From contig JALHOC010000001.1 of NCBI GenBank assembly GCA_022843225.1, positions 56,874 through 120,873 on the forward strand: a stretch of DNA of 64,000 bases. Reading direction: 5' to 3'. A program made the translations under genes and the position numbers. A model generated the notes under the pieces. It was not told where the DNA came from, made no database searches, and was given only the letters and a program-made list of their open reading frames with translations. The DNA is from Hyphomonadaceae bacterium (GTDB lineage: Bacteria > Pseudomonadota > Alphaproteobacteria > Caulobacterales > Aquidulcibacteraceae). This document shows, piece by piece, positions 47,415 to 58,096 of the stretch (within the stretch, counting starts at the first letter, position 1; each line of letters starts with the position of its first letter).

Positions 47415-48197
47415 TCAAGTTTTCAGCAAATCTCGTGTCGCCTGCGCAACATCTGCCTGGCGCATCAGGCTCTCGCCGACAAGAAATGCCCGCGCTCCCG
47501 CATGTGCCAGCCGGCTTATGTCTTCGGCCGAGAAGATGCCGGATTCAGACACGAGCAGGCGATCGTTAGGCAGCCGCGCTGCAAGGCGCTCCGTGGTCGC
47601 GAGGTCGGTTTCGAACGTGGCGAGCGAGCGGTTGTTGACGCCAATGAGCGGCGCATCGAGCGCGATGGCGCGTTCAAGTTCGCCTTCGTCATGCACTTCG
47701 ACGAGCGAGGCCATGTCGCATTCATTGGCGGCGTCGAACACATCGGCGGCGGCGTCATCCGACAACGCCGCCATGATAATCAAAATAGCGTCTGCGCCGA
47801 GCGCGCGGCTTTCGAACACTTGCCAAGTATCGACGATGAAGTCCTTGCGCAGCACTGGCAGCGCGCACGCCTTGCGCGCCGCGACGAGGTAATCGTCAGC
47901 GCCCTGAAAGCCCGGCCCATCGGTCAGCACCGATAAACACGCCGCGCCGCCTTGTTCGTAGGCGCGCGCCAGCGCAGGCGGATCGAAATCCGCACGGATC
48001 AGTCCCTTCGACGGCGAGGCCTTTTTGATCTCGGCGATCAGGGCAGGGCGCTCCGTGGTTGTGCGCAGCGCTTTCAGGAAGTCGCGCGGCGGTTCTTGCG
48101 AGAACGCCTCGTCCTCTATCTGGCCCCAAGGTCGGCGCAGCTTTCGCGCGTCGACCTCGTCGCGCTTGTAGGCGAGGATTTCTTCAAGAACGCTCAT
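47415..48197 (-). CDS. trpC: Indole-3-glycerol phosphate synthase
   Basis: A 260-residue TIM-barrel enzyme of tryptophan synthesis that closes the indole ring. Family segments [14 protein letters not shown] (about residues 54-67), [32 protein letters not shown] and [12 protein letters not shown] are present, with a final [13 protein letters not shown]. There is no TrpF fusion. Its start overlaps trpD (ATGA). The gene downstream, lexA, has its own operator, so the trp transcript probably ends near here. Confidence 0.96.
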   Translation of the reverse strand: MSVLEEILAYKRDEVDARKLRRPWGQIEDEAFSQEPPRDFLKALRTTTERPALIAEIKKASPSKGLIRADFDPPALARAYEQGGAACLSVLTDGPGFQGADDYLVAARKACALPVLRKDFIVDTWQVFESRALGADAILIIMAALSDDAAADVFDAANECDMASLVEVHDEGELERAIALDAPLIGVNNRSLATFETDLATTERLAARLPNDRLLVSESGIFSAEDISRLAHAGARAFLVGESLMRQADVAQATRDLLKT

Positions 48198-49138
48198 GGC
48201 GCGTCTTTCGTAGTGGCGATGAGCTTCTCAAGCATCAGCTTCGCCGCGCCGCTTTCGAGCGCGTCGCGCGCACGCTCTTCGCCTTCTGGGCCAAACCCCG
48301 CCATCTGCAGAGCGATCGTCGCATTCGCGAGCACGGCTTGCTTGTAGGCGACGCGCCCGCCGCCATCGAGCAATGCAAGGAGCGCGTGCGCATTGGCATG
48401 GGCGTCGCCGCCATGAAGGCCTTCGTCGATCGGGCCAGAAGTATCGGCGGGCACGATGCGTACGCCTTGCGGCGTGAGTATCGCTATGAAATTTGCGCCC
48501 TTGGCGGAGAACTCATCGACGCCACCGGCGCCGTGAACCACGAACGCGCGTTCTGTTCCCAATATCTGCAACGCCTTCGCGACAGGTTCCACGAAGTCCG
48601 GCGCGAACACGCCGATCAGCTGCCGCTTAACGCCGGCTGGATTCGACAGGGGGCCGAGGAGATTAAAGATCGTGCGCTTGCCGAACTCGCGGCGCGCGGC
48701 GGCCACATGGCGCAGCGCGGGATGGTGGTTTTGCGCAAACAGGAACGCAACATTGGCCTCGCGCAGGGCGCGCTCCAGCGCCGGCGCATCGCCGGTGAGC
48801 TTGACGCCGAGCGCTTCGAGGACGTCGGCGGCGCCGGATTTGGAACTCATGGCGCGGTTGCCGTGTTTGGCCACCGGCACGCCCGCGCCGGCAACCACGA
48901 ACGCCACGGCTGTTGAGATGTTCAGCGTATGCGCGCCGTCGCCGCCCGTGCCGCAGACGTCAATCGCCCCGTCAGGGGCTTTGATCGGCACCATGCGTTC
49001 GCGCATCGCTCGCGCGCCGGCGGCCAGCGCTTCGGGATCGCCCATGCGTTCCACCGAACGCGCGAGGAAGTCCATGATCTCGTCGTGGTTCGCCGCACCA
49101 TCGAGGATGCGCGCGAAGTCAGAATCGAGCGCTCTCAT
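48194..49138 (-). CDS. trpD: Anthranilate phosphoribosyltransferase
   Basis: A 314-residue enzyme that joins anthranilate to PRPP. The PRPP loop [15 protein letters not shown] (from about residue 62), [21 protein letters not shown] and the [13 protein letters not shown] segment are intact. Most family members have about 335-345 residues; the deficit is in the N-terminal helical domain, which is shortened by about 20 residues. The start overlaps the trpG stop, so a longer form would have to extend into trpG. Genes trpG-D-C are coupled by four-base overlaps. Confidence 0.94.
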   Translation of the reverse strand: MRALDSDFARILDGAANHDEIMDFLARSVERMGDPEALAAGARAMRERMVPIKAPDGAIDVCGTGGDGAHTLNISTAVAFVVAGAGVPVAKHGNRAMSSKSGAADVLEALGVKLTGDAPALERALREANVAFLFAQNHHPALRHVAAARREFGKRTIFNLLGPLSNPAGVKRQLIGVFAPDFVEPVAKALQILGTERAFVVHGAGGVDEFSAKGANFIAILTPQGVRIVPADTSGPIDEGLHGGDAHANAHALLALLDGGGRVAYKQAVLANATIALQMAGFGPEGEERARDALESGAAKLMLEKLIATTKDAP

Positions 49139-49710
49139 CGCAATCCCGCGGCTTCCAAGAAATTCGCGATCATCGCGTGGCCGTGTTCCGAAGCGATCGA
49201 CTCGGGATGGAATTGCACGCCGAACATAGGCCGCGTTTTGTGTGACATGCCCATCACTTCGCCGTCCTCGGTTTCGGCGTCGATTGTGAAGTCAGCGGGA
49301 AACGTCTCGCGCTTCACCGCCAGCGAATGATAGCGCGTGGCTTTGAACGGGGAAGGCAAGTTCTTGAACATCCCGCGCCCGGTGTGACGCACGTCGGACA
49401 CCTTGCCGTGCATGATCGCTTTCGCGTTCACCACGTCGCCGCCGAACGCTTGCCCCATGGCCTGGTGACCGAGGCAGACGCCAAAGATCGGCAGATCGTC
49501 GGGCGCTTGTTTAAGCAGCGACAAGCAAATGCCTGCCTCGTTGGGCGTGCAGGGGCCGGGGGAGAGAATGATGGCTTTGGGTTTGCGCTTCAGCGCTTGC
49601 TCGACTGTGAGCGCGTCGTTGCGCACGACCTCGGTCGGCACGCCGAAATCCTCCACGTAGTGGACGAGGTTGTAGACGAAACTGTCATAGTTATCGATGA
49701 AGAGGATCAT
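49135..49710 (-). CDS. trpG: Anthranilate synthase component II (glutamine amidotransferase)
   Basis: A 191-residue class I amidotransferase supplying ammonia to TrpE; in many bacteria it also serves folate synthesis as PabA. It opens MILFIDNYDSFVYNLVHYVE. The catalytic Cys is in FGVCLGHQAMGQAFGG (about residue 79) and the His-Glu pair in FGVQFHPESI. It is separated from trpE by about 0.95 kb holding a methyltransferase on the other strand, so it may need its own promoter in the 161 bases upstream. Confidence 0.95.
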   Translation of the reverse strand: MILFIDNYDSFVYNLVHYVEDFGVPTEVVRNDALTVEQALKRKPKAIILSPGPCTPNEAGICLSLLKQAPDDLPIFGVCLGHQAMGQAFGGDVVNAKAIMHGKVSDVRHTGRGMFKNLPSPFKATRYHSLAVKRETFPADFTIDAETEDGEVMGMSHKTRPMFGVQFHPESIASEHGHAMIANFLEAAGLR

Positions 49711-49871
49711 GAGGGCGGCCCGAGTTTATGGGTGGCGAACGCGAGAGGAATCAATCGCGCTCAACGCCATCGGGAGACGGGGGCCGTCGTGATCATCGGT
49801 CTCTCTTAGCTCGCGACGCGTCGCTTGAGAACCCACTAGGCTCTCGCCTTTGCCGCGTGTTAGGTGCGCCC

Positions 49872-50510
49872 ATGTCTTCTAACTCCAAAGACGCCCGCTT
49901 CTGGGACCGCATGGCGCGCAAATACGCCGCCGATCCCATCGCCGACATGGCCGGCTATGAGCGCACGCTTGACGTCACGCGCGGATATCTCAAGGCGAGC
50001 GATCAGGCCTACGAGTTCGGCTGCGGCACTGGCACCACCGCGCTGAAACTGGCGTCTTCGGTCGCGCGCCTCACCGCCACGGACATTTCAAGCGAGATGA
50101 TCGCCATCGCGCGTGAGAAGGCGGCGGCGCAGGGTTGCGCCAACGCCGTGTTCGAGGTGGGCGCGCCTGACGCTGCGCCTTGGCCGGATGCGTCGTTCGA
50201 CGTGGCCCTGGGCTTCAACGTCTTGCATTTGATCGAAGCGCGCGGCGCGGCGTACAGAGGCGTTCACCGCCTGCTGAAGCCTGGCGGGCTCTTCATCTCA
50301 AAGACGCCGTGCTTGAAGGAGGCGAACCCTGTCTTCCGACTCATTTTGCCGCCGATGCAATTGCTCGGGCGCGCACCTTATGTCGCCTTCTTCAATGCTC
50401 CTGAGCTAGAGCGCGAGGTTGTCGCCGCCGGATTCGAGATCGTCGAGCGCGCCCGCCACGGCTCGCGCGGGAAGGACGCGCGGATATTTCTGGCAGCGCG
50501 GAAGGTGTGA
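49872..50510 (+). CDS. Class I SAM-dependent methyltransferase
   Basis: A 212-residue Rossmann-fold methyltransferase. Motif I is YEFGCGTGTTALKL (about residues 46-59), an acidic residue ends strand 2 in TATDISSEMI, and a post-motif WPDASFDVALGFNVLHLIE and LKPGGLFISKTP follow, typical of UbiE/type-11 enzymes. The substrate is unknown. ATG 49872 is the natural start; the frame upstream is low-complexity intergenic sequence. It lies on the opposite strand inside the trp cluster, between trpG and trpE, and seems to be a later insertion. An in-frame coding-like tail follows its stop. Confidence 0.88.
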   Translation: MSSNSKDARFWDRMARKYAADPIADMAGYERTLDVTRGYLKASDQAYEFGCGTGTTALKLASSVARLTATDISSEMIAIAREKAAAQGCANAVFEVGAPDAAPWPDASFDVALGFNVLHLIEARGAAYRGVHRLLKPGGLFISKTPCLKEANPVFRLILPPMQLLGRAPYVAFFNAPELEREVVAAGFEIVERARHGSRGKDARIFLAARKV

Positions 50511-50636
50511 GGTGCGAACTATGGGTGCCGCGAAGCGACACAAGCATACGATCAACTTGATCCAATAGGAAAAGACGAATTTCAGTCGATTGTTGAGGGA
50601 ATGCTCGTTGCCGCCGCAAACGTCGAGCGCCCCTGA
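50511..50636 (+). pseudogene. Possible gene remnant after the methyltransferase
   Basis: Directly after the methyltransferase stop, in the same frame, 41 codons read like protein (EATQAYDQLDPIGKDEF, then IVEGMLVAAANVERP) before a TGA at 50634. The stretch is more AT-rich than its neighbours and has no start codon of its own in a fitting place. It could be the 3' remnant of a gene lost when the methyltransferase arrived, or chance. Confidence 0.25.
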
Positions 50637-50659
50637 AGTGACATCACACGTCGTTGTTC

Positions 50660-52201
50660 TTACCCATACCGCCAAGCCTCCGCCGCCGCCCTGAATAGCG
50701 CGCGCGACTTGTGCAGCGTTTCCTGAAGCTCCAGTTCGGGGTCGCTATCCAGCACCACACCGCCGCCCGCCTGTACCGAAAGCACGCCGTCTTTGACGAT
50801 GCCGGTGCGCAATGCAATGCAGGTGTCCATGTCGCCGCCGGCGCCGAAATAGCCGACGCCGCCAGCATAGATGCCGCGCTTGTGCTTCTCGACTTCGTTG
50901 ATGATCTCCATAGCGCGGATTTTTGGCGCGCCCGACACCGTGCCGTGCGGGAATCCCGCGATCAACGCGTCTAGGGCCGTCAGCCCCTCGCGCAACTCGC
51001 CTTCGACATTGGAGACGATGTGCATGACGTGGCTATAGCGCTCGATCACGAAGCTGTCGGTGACGCGCACATGCTTTGAGCCCGCGCCAGCCAATGCGGC
51101 ATTGTTGCCGCCTCCGCCGCCGCGTTTGGCCACGCGGCCGAGATCGTTGCGCGCGAGATCGACCAACATCAAGTGCTCGGCGCGTTCCTTCGGATCGGCG
51201 AGCAGTTCGATCTCGTTGGCGTGATCCTCCGCAGGCGTACTCCCGCGCGGGCGCGTGCCGGCGATGGGGCGGATGGTGACGGTCTCGCCGCGCTTGCGCA
51301 CCAGGATTTCGGGGCTGGAACCCACCACCTGGAAGGCGCCGAAATTGAGATAGTACAAAAACGGCGAGGGATTGAGCCGTCGCAGCGAACGATAAAGCGC
51401 AAACGCCGGCAGCGTAAATGGCGCGGAAAAACGCTGGCTCGGCACCACTTGGAAGATGTCGCCAGCGCGGGTGTAGGCTTTGCACTTCTCGACCAGCGCG
51501 CGGTATTCGGCCGGCGTGGTGTTGGAAAGCGACGGGACGTCCTCATGCGTTGGCACAGGCGTTGAGCGCCGGGGCAGGGGCCGCTCTAGCGCGCGCCAGA
51601 CTCGCTCAAGCCGCGCTTGCGCTGCTCTGTAGGCTTGAGATGCATCTTGCCCCGCGCGCTTGCGTGCGGGGGTCACCAACGTGATCTCGCTCGTGACATT
51701 ATCGAACACGGCGATGATGGTGGGGCGCACCAGCAGCGCATCCGGCGTGCCGAGCGGATCGGACGCATGATCGGGCAAGCGCTCCATGAAGCGCACCATT
51801 TCGTAGCCCAGATAGCCGAACAGTCCCGCCGCCATAGGCGGCAGTTCGGGCGGCAGATCGAGCGCCGAGCGCGCCAGCAATCTACGCAGACTCTTGATCG
51901 GTTCGTCGCGCTGGGCGCGGAAGGATGCATCGGCGAAGCCGCCGCGGCTTGTCTCAGCGCGTCCATTTTTTACGCGCCACACCAGATCGGGTTTCAAGCC
52001 GATGATCGAATAGCGGCCGCGGAAGTCACCGCCTTGCACGCTCTCCAGCAGAAACGTGCCTGGCTTCTGCGCGCCGAGTTTCAATAGCGCCGAGACCGGT
52101 GTCTCCAGATCGCTGACGCGTCGCGCTGAAACGACACCGCCGCCCTTGTCATAGGCGGCGGTGAAATCTTTTAGCGAAACGCGTGTCTCGGACGCGATCA
52201 T
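50660..52201 (-). CDS. trpE: Anthranilate synthase component I
   Basis: A 513-residue chorismate-using enzyme, first step of tryptophan synthesis. The N-terminal regulatory part contains LLESVQGGDFRGRYSIIG, including the LES-type feedback segment; the catalytic part has FQVVPSQRFSAPF, the PIAGTRPRG motif (about residues 310-318), HIVSNVEGELREG and FPHGTVSGAPKIRAMEII. Its start overlaps the ppiD-like gene by four bases, so it is translated after the foldase. It is separated from trpG by the inserted methyltransferase. Confidence 0.96.
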   Translation of the reverse strand: MIASETRVSLKDFTAAYDKGGGVVSARRVSDLETPVSALLKLGAQKPGTFLLESVQGGDFRGRYSIIGLKPDLVWRVKNGRAETSRGGFADASFRAQRDEPIKSLRRLLARSALDLPPELPPMAAGLFGYLGYEMVRFMERLPDHASDPLGTPDALLVRPTIIAVFDNVTSEITLVTPARKRAGQDASQAYRAAQARLERVWRALERPLPRRSTPVPTHEDVPSLSNTTPAEYRALVEKCKAYTRAGDIFQVVPSQRFSAPFTLPAFALYRSLRRLNPSPFLYYLNFGAFQVVGSSPEILVRKRGETVTIRPIAGTRPRGSTPAEDHANEIELLADPKERAEHLMLVDLARNDLGRVAKRGGGGGNNAALAGAGSKHVRVTDSFVIERYSHVMHIVSNVEGELREGLTALDALIAGFPHGTVSGAPKIRAMEIINEVEKHKRGIYAGGVGYFGAGGDMDTCIALRTGIVKDGVLSVQAGGGVVLDSDPELELQETLHKSRALFRAAAEAWRYG

Positions 52202-54123
52202 TGGCCCGCTTCAGCGTCTTGTTCACCGCTTGGGTAGAGTTGATTGAGCAAGCTCTCATTCACCCGCCCGCGCGCATCCGCCACGACTTGCGACTGGACG
52301 GCTTCGGTCATGCTCTCGTTGACAGTTTCTTGCATGCGTTGGCGCAAGGCCTCGACTTCCTGGGGACGTTCGGCTGCGTTGACGCGATTGATCCGCTCGA
52401 CAACAGCGACCAGCACAGCGCCGCCGTCGGCGCGGAGATCGCTGAGCACATCGCCCTCGCTCGCGGCGAAGATCTGCGTTGGAAGGCCGCGAGCCGGGAT
52501 CTGCGCGGCGGAGCGGCGGTCGGTTGGTTGACTGGAAACTACGACATTGAAGCGTTGCGCGCGCGCGGCCGCGGCAAAGGTTTCTCCGCCCTCGACTGCG
52601 GCGACCACACGCTCGCCCATCTCGCGCATGCGCCGCCCGCGCTCACGCGCCACCCAGACTTGCGCGAGCTGGTCGCGCACGCTCTCGAATGGGCGGACGG
52701 TGGATGCCGTCACGCGGTCAACCGCGACGACGACATCGGCGTCGCCCGCCGGCAGGAAGTCGCTGGCTTCGCCTTCCGCGGTTTGAAACGCCGCTTCCAG
52801 CAGTTCTGGGTGATCGGCGAGGGCAGCCACGGGTGCGCCGGCGGCGTCGTTGCCCTGCGCATCGGTGGCCGCGATGTTCACGACAGTGAGGCCGTGCTGA
52901 CGGGCGGCGTCAGCCAACGCGACGCCACCGCCGCGTGCGTCATCGAACGCAGCAACGGCATCATTGAGCAGTGCGTTGGCTTCCTCCATAGCGATTGCTT
53001 CACGGAGTTCGGCGCGCGCTTCAGTGAGATCGGGCGCGATGGCGGCGGTGATGGCATCCACGCGGATCACGACCCAAGGCGAGAGCTCGCCGCGAACCAC
53101 GCGTGGCGCGCTGCGCGCTTGCATCGCGAACACAGCCTCTGCCACGCGCGCATCCGGCACTTCGTTGCGGGCTTGGTTTTCGCCTCGCGCGGTTTGTACG
53201 CTCAAGGCGGTCGCGATGTCAGCGGGCGCCTCGCCGCGCGCAAGGCGTGCGGCGGCGTCGTTGGCCTGCGCTTCGCTTTGCGCGGAGATGCGGACATAGG
53301 TGCGGCGCTCGGGTTGGGTGAGCGCTTCACGCCGTGCGTCCAGTTCCTGGGCTAGTCGCTCTTCTGGAATCGTTACTCGCGATAGAAAATCTTGCGGCCG
53401 CGCCTGAACCAGCGTTAGCGCGCGATACTCAGGCAGGCGCAATTGCTCTTGGCTCTCGCGATAGAGCGCTTGCAATTGCTCGGCGGTCGGGGCGGGGATC
53501 TGGCCAACCGCCGACGCCGGCGCTTCGGCGATCGAAACCACGCGCGTCTCGCCTTCGTACGAGAGAACCAGCGCGCCGAAGCTGGATGGCGCCCGTGCGC
53601 CCGCAACCATGGCCTGCATGAGCATTTCGGTCGTCATGTCGCCGCGGACATCGGTTTCGAAGTCGGGCTGGCTGTAGCCGAGCTCGCCCAGGAACCGTTG
53701 ATACGACTCGGCGTCAAACGCGCCTGTCACCGGATTGAGAACAGCGGGGATAGCGCGAATGCGTTCGGCGACCTGAAGGTTGCTCGCGCTCACGCCGATG
53801 CGGTCCGCGTATGCGTACATTGCTTTGCGCGCCAGCATACCCTGAAGCAACTGACGATGAAGGCCGGCTTCCACAGCAGCGGCTTGCGTGATTGTCTGCC
53901 CCTGATTGCGCTGCGAGCGAATGGTGAGGTCCAACTCGCGCGCCAATTGCTGTGGCGTCACCGTGACGCCGCGCCCGCTGGCGACATTGCGCGCGCCTTG
54001 CGTCTGCAACGTATCGAGCACGCTTTGCCCGTTGCCCAAAAAGAGGACGAAGAGGGCGGCCAGGACAAACAGCAGGACATAAGAGACCCAGCTGCGTGTG
54101 AAGCTCCGCATTTGTTTGAGCAT
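52198..54123 (-). CDS. PpiD/SurA-like membrane-anchored peptidylprolyl isomerase
   Basis: A 641-residue protein with one N-terminal membrane helix (about residues 12-30, WVSYVLLFVLAALFVLFLG) that anchors it in the inner membrane facing the periplasm. A SurA_N-like helical region follows (to about residue 190), then a parvulin-related region around 240-360 and a long C-terminal part. The layout is that of PpiD, a foldase at the Sec exit. Its place upstream of trpE is usual in alphaproteobacteria. A second ATG at 54111 is an alternative start. Confidence 0.87.
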   Translation of the reverse strand: MLKQMRSFTRSWVSYVLLFVLAALFVLFLGNGQSVLDTLQTQGARNVASGRGVTVTPQQLARELDLTIRSQRNQGQTITQAAAVEAGLHRQLLQGMLARKAMYAYADRIGVSASNLQVAERIRAIPAVLNPVTGAFDAESYQRFLGELGYSQPDFETDVRGDMTTEMLMQAMVAGARAPSSFGALVLSYEGETRVVSIAEAPASAVGQIPAPTAEQLQALYRESQEQLRLPEYRALTLVQARPQDFLSRVTIPEERLAQELDARREALTQPERRTYVRISAQSEAQANDAAARLARGEAPADIATALSVQTARGENQARNEVPDARVAEAVFAMQARSAPRVVRGELSPWVVIRVDAITAAIAPDLTEARAELREAIAMEEANALLNDAVAAFDDARGGGVALADAARQHGLTVVNIAATDAQGNDAAGAPVAALADHPELLEAAFQTAEGEASDFLPAGDADVVVAVDRVTASTVRPFESVRDQLAQVWVARERGRRMREMGERVVAAVEGGETFAAAARAQRFNVVVSSQPTDRRSAAQIPARGLPTQIFAASEGDVLSDLRADGGAVLVAVVERINRVNAAERPQEVEALRQRMQETVNESMTEAVQSQVVADARGRVNESLLNQLYPSGEQDAEAGQ

Positions 54124-54135
54124 TTGAGCATCCGT

Positions 54136-54163
54136 TTGACGTAAAGGCGCGGGACTTTAGAGA
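54136..54163 (+). promoter_or_regulatory. Possible promoter for tpiA
   Basis: TTGACG at 54136-54141 and TAGAGA at 54158-54163 are 16 bases apart, about 50 bases before the tpiA start and in the divergent gap after the ppiD-like gene. The -35 matches well; the -10 is weak. Confidence 0.3.
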
Positions 54164-54212
54164 GGGGTCTAAGCCGGGGCAATCGGCGCATTACACTTTG
54201 GAGGGGGGACGC

Positions 54213-54971
54213 ATGGCCGCGCGTAAGCCGCTGATCGCCGGGAATTGGAAGATGTATGGCCGGCGCGCCAATCTGGGTGAACTTGAGGTGCTTTGGCGCA
54301 GCATTTCACCGGTCGCGGCGCACGTGGACGCCCTGATCTGCCCGCCAGCGCCTTACGTCCAGAACGCCGCCTGGTCGGCGCGCGAGACCGGAATACTCAT
54401 CGGCGCGCAGGATTGCGGGACGGAATCCGAGGACGCCGCCCGGACCGGCGACGTTTCGGCGGCCATGCTGGCTGACGTAGGGGCACGTTTCGTGATCGTC
54501 GGCCATTCGGAGCGCCGCGCGCTCTTCGGCGAGACGGATGCGGTGGTTCGCCGCAAGGCGCAGGCGGCACAGCGCGCGGGCCTAACGGCAATCGTTTGCG
54601 TCGGCGAAACCCGGCTTGAACGAGACTCCGGCCAGGCCGGCGACGTTGTCGTCAGGCAGGTCCGCGATAGCATCCCCGATGACGCGGAAAGCCTAGTTAT
54701 CGCCTATGAGCCCGTCTGGGCGATTGGCGGCGATCGCACGCCTACGCCCGCCGAGATCGACGAAATCCACCACATTATCAGGGGAACTCTTGCTCAACGC
54801 TTCGCCAGTGGGGCGAGCGACATCCGCATTCTCTATGGCGGCTCCGTGGGCCCCAAAAACGCCGCGGAGGTGTTCGCGGTGGGGGGGGTGGACGGCGCTC
54901 TTGTCGGCCGCGCCAGCCTCAAGGCCGCCGACTTCGCGGCCATCATTTTGGCGCACCCCGCTGCCAAATGA
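54213..54971 (+). CDS. tpiA: Triose-phosphate isomerase
   Basis: A 252-residue TIM-barrel enzyme of glycolysis. The catalytic residues are visible: Lys13 in AGNWKMYG, His in VIVGHSERRALFGE (about residue 95) and Glu in AYEPVWAIGG (about 168). The phosphate loop is ILYGGSVGPKNAAE. ATG 54213 follows GGAGGGGGG; a TTG five codons upstream is rejected because it lies in that ribosome binding site. It is divergent from the ppiD-like gene and is followed by secG and pyrG. Confidence 0.97.
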   Translation: MAARKPLIAGNWKMYGRRANLGELEVLWRSISPVAAHVDALICPPAPYVQNAAWSARETGILIGAQDCGTESEDAARTGDVSAAMLADVGARFVIVGHSERRALFGETDAVVRRKAQAAQRAGLTAIVCVGETRLERDSGQAGDVVVRQVRDSIPDDAESLVIAYEPVWAIGGDRTPTPAEIDEIHHIIRGTLAQRFASGASDIRILYGGSVGPKNAAEVFAVGGVDGALVGRASLKAADFAAIILAHPAAK

Positions 54972-55076
54972 GCCTGTGTTCAATCGGACTGGCGTTTAAG
55001 ATGCCGCTCAGGTATTGAGCGCCCTTTCGCGCACGCCCATGTCTGTTGATTAAGCGCCCGGGAGTTCGGTGGTCCC

Positions 55077-55829
55077 ATGGAAATGGTCATATTGGTCGTT
55101 CACTTGCTGCTCTGCATCTGCCTTGTCGGCTTGGTGCTGTTGCAACGGTCCGAGGGCGGGGCCCTGGGTATGGGCGGTGGCGGCGGCGGAGCGCTGATGA
55201 GCGGCCGTGGCGCCGCAGACGCCCTGGCCAAAATGACCTCGGTCGCGGGCGGTTTTTTCCTGGTCACGTCCCTCTCACTGACATTGCTCTCCGGGGCCAA
55301 CGCCTCAACCGACTCGCGCTCGGTGTTCGACCTTCTGCCGACCCAGGAGCGCTCAGCGCCCGCGCCGGCCCCGACGGCCACCCCAACCACGCCTGACCCG
55401 ACGGAAAGCAGCGCCCCGCAGGCTGCTGAGACGCAGCTCGCGTCCTTGACGCCGGCTGAGCCTGCGCCAGTGGCGGCGAGCCTGCCGATCGCCCCAGCGC
55501 CCGTCGCTGCGGCAACGCGTGCGGCCCCGCTCGATGCACGGCCAACGCAAACCGCGGCGACCCGCCCAGCGGCGACACAGCCGCGTTCGGTACCCGCCAC
55601 GACGCCGGCTCGTCAGCAATCGGCTGCTGCAACGCCTGCGACGACACAACCGGCAGCCACGCGGCCTGCTGCGACTCAACCACGATCGACGCCGGCGTCC
55701 ACACAGCCAGCGCCGACCCGTCAACTGATCCTGCCGAATTCTTCGGGCGCGCAAACGGGCGCCGAATCGGTTGAAATAGGCGATGGCGTCGAGGCTGTGC
55801 GCCGGGAACGGGCCGGCCCCGACCAATAA
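55077..55829 (+). CDS. secG: Preprotein translocase subunit SecG with a long tail
   Basis: The first 80 residues are a normal SecG: helix 1 (VILVVHLLLCICLVGLVLLQ), the cytoplasmic loop RSEGGALGMGGGGGGALMSGRGAA and helix 2 (about residues 55-76). SecG eases protein export by the SecYEG channel. After this comes a tail of about 170 residues made almost only of Ala, Pro, Thr, Gln and Ser, with units such as TQPAATRPAATQPRS repeated. Family members usually end at 75-140 residues, so this tail is unusually long. With both ends of SecG periplasmic in the usual topology, the tail would be periplasmic. Confidence 0.9.
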   Translation: MEMVILVVHLLLCICLVGLVLLQRSEGGALGMGGGGGGALMSGRGAADALAKMTSVAGGFFLVTSLSLTLLSGANASTDSRSVFDLLPTQERSAPAPAPTATPTTPDPTESSAPQAAETQLASLTPAEPAPVAASLPIAPAPVAAATRAAPLDARPTQTAATRPAATQPRSVPATTPARQQSAAATPATTQPAATRPAATQPRSTPASTQPAPTRQLILPNSSGAQTGAESVEIGDGVEAVRRERAGPDQ

Positions 55830-55832
55830 TAA

Positions 55833-57526
<1,694 letters not shown>

Positions 57527-57527
<1 letters not shown>

Positions 57528-58096
57528 TGGCGGCTATGCTAGCTTTCGCAACTCAAGCCAGCGCCGAGCCCGCCGCGAGCGGCGGCGCTGGATCGGCGCT
57601 CGCGCTCTTGGTGCTCATCGTCGCTATCGCGGGCTGGCTGGGCTTGCGCGCGCTGATCCGACGTTTTCAAGTGCGTAAGGCCGAGCGCGTTGTGCATGGC
57701 GATTTCACGGTGTTCGCGCTTGAGGCGCTGTCCAACGCCGCTCAATTGGATCGGCGTATTGCGGCGGTGGAACGCGACGCCATCCTTGCCGCCATGCGTG
57801 AGATCGCCGGACACGAGTTAGGTGCAGATCGCGTCGATGCCGCGCTCGCGGGCGCGCGGCTGAGCAAGGACGAATTGGTCGCGTATCTCACGGAGAAATC
57901 GCGCGCGTTCACACGTGAGCAGAAAGTCCAGTTCCTGAAAGCACTGCTGGGCGTGTTTGTCGCGGACGGGCGCTTCGAGGAGAGCGAGCACCACGCCTTG
58001 ATCGACTACACGGCCGCGGTCGGATTCGATCGCGAGCAGGCGCCGAACATGCTGCGCGGTCTGATCAGCGACATGGCGCGGAGCCGGATTACCTAA
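57527..58096 (+). CDS. TerB-like domain protein with N-terminal membrane helix
   Basis: A 189-residue protein. One hydrophobic helix (about residues 23-44, ALALLVLIVAIAGWLGLRAL) is followed by a soluble all-helical domain of about 140 residues with an acidic LLGVFVADGRFEESEHHAL segment (about 140-158), resembling the tellurite-resistance TerB/DjlA N-terminal fold. The function is unknown, and a link to tellurite is not implied. The start overlaps the pyrG stop (TGATG). An ATG three codons later is an alternative. Confidence 0.75.

Noticed and set aside
52183-53355. 390-codon plus-strand frame inside the ppiD-like gene
   Set aside because: Antisense shadow of a gene with clear membrane anchor and operon overlap; no recognisable motif of its own.
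53443-54144. 233-codon plus-strand frame over the 5' part of the ppiD-like gene
   Set aside because: Shadow frame rich in Arg, His and Ala with no family signal.
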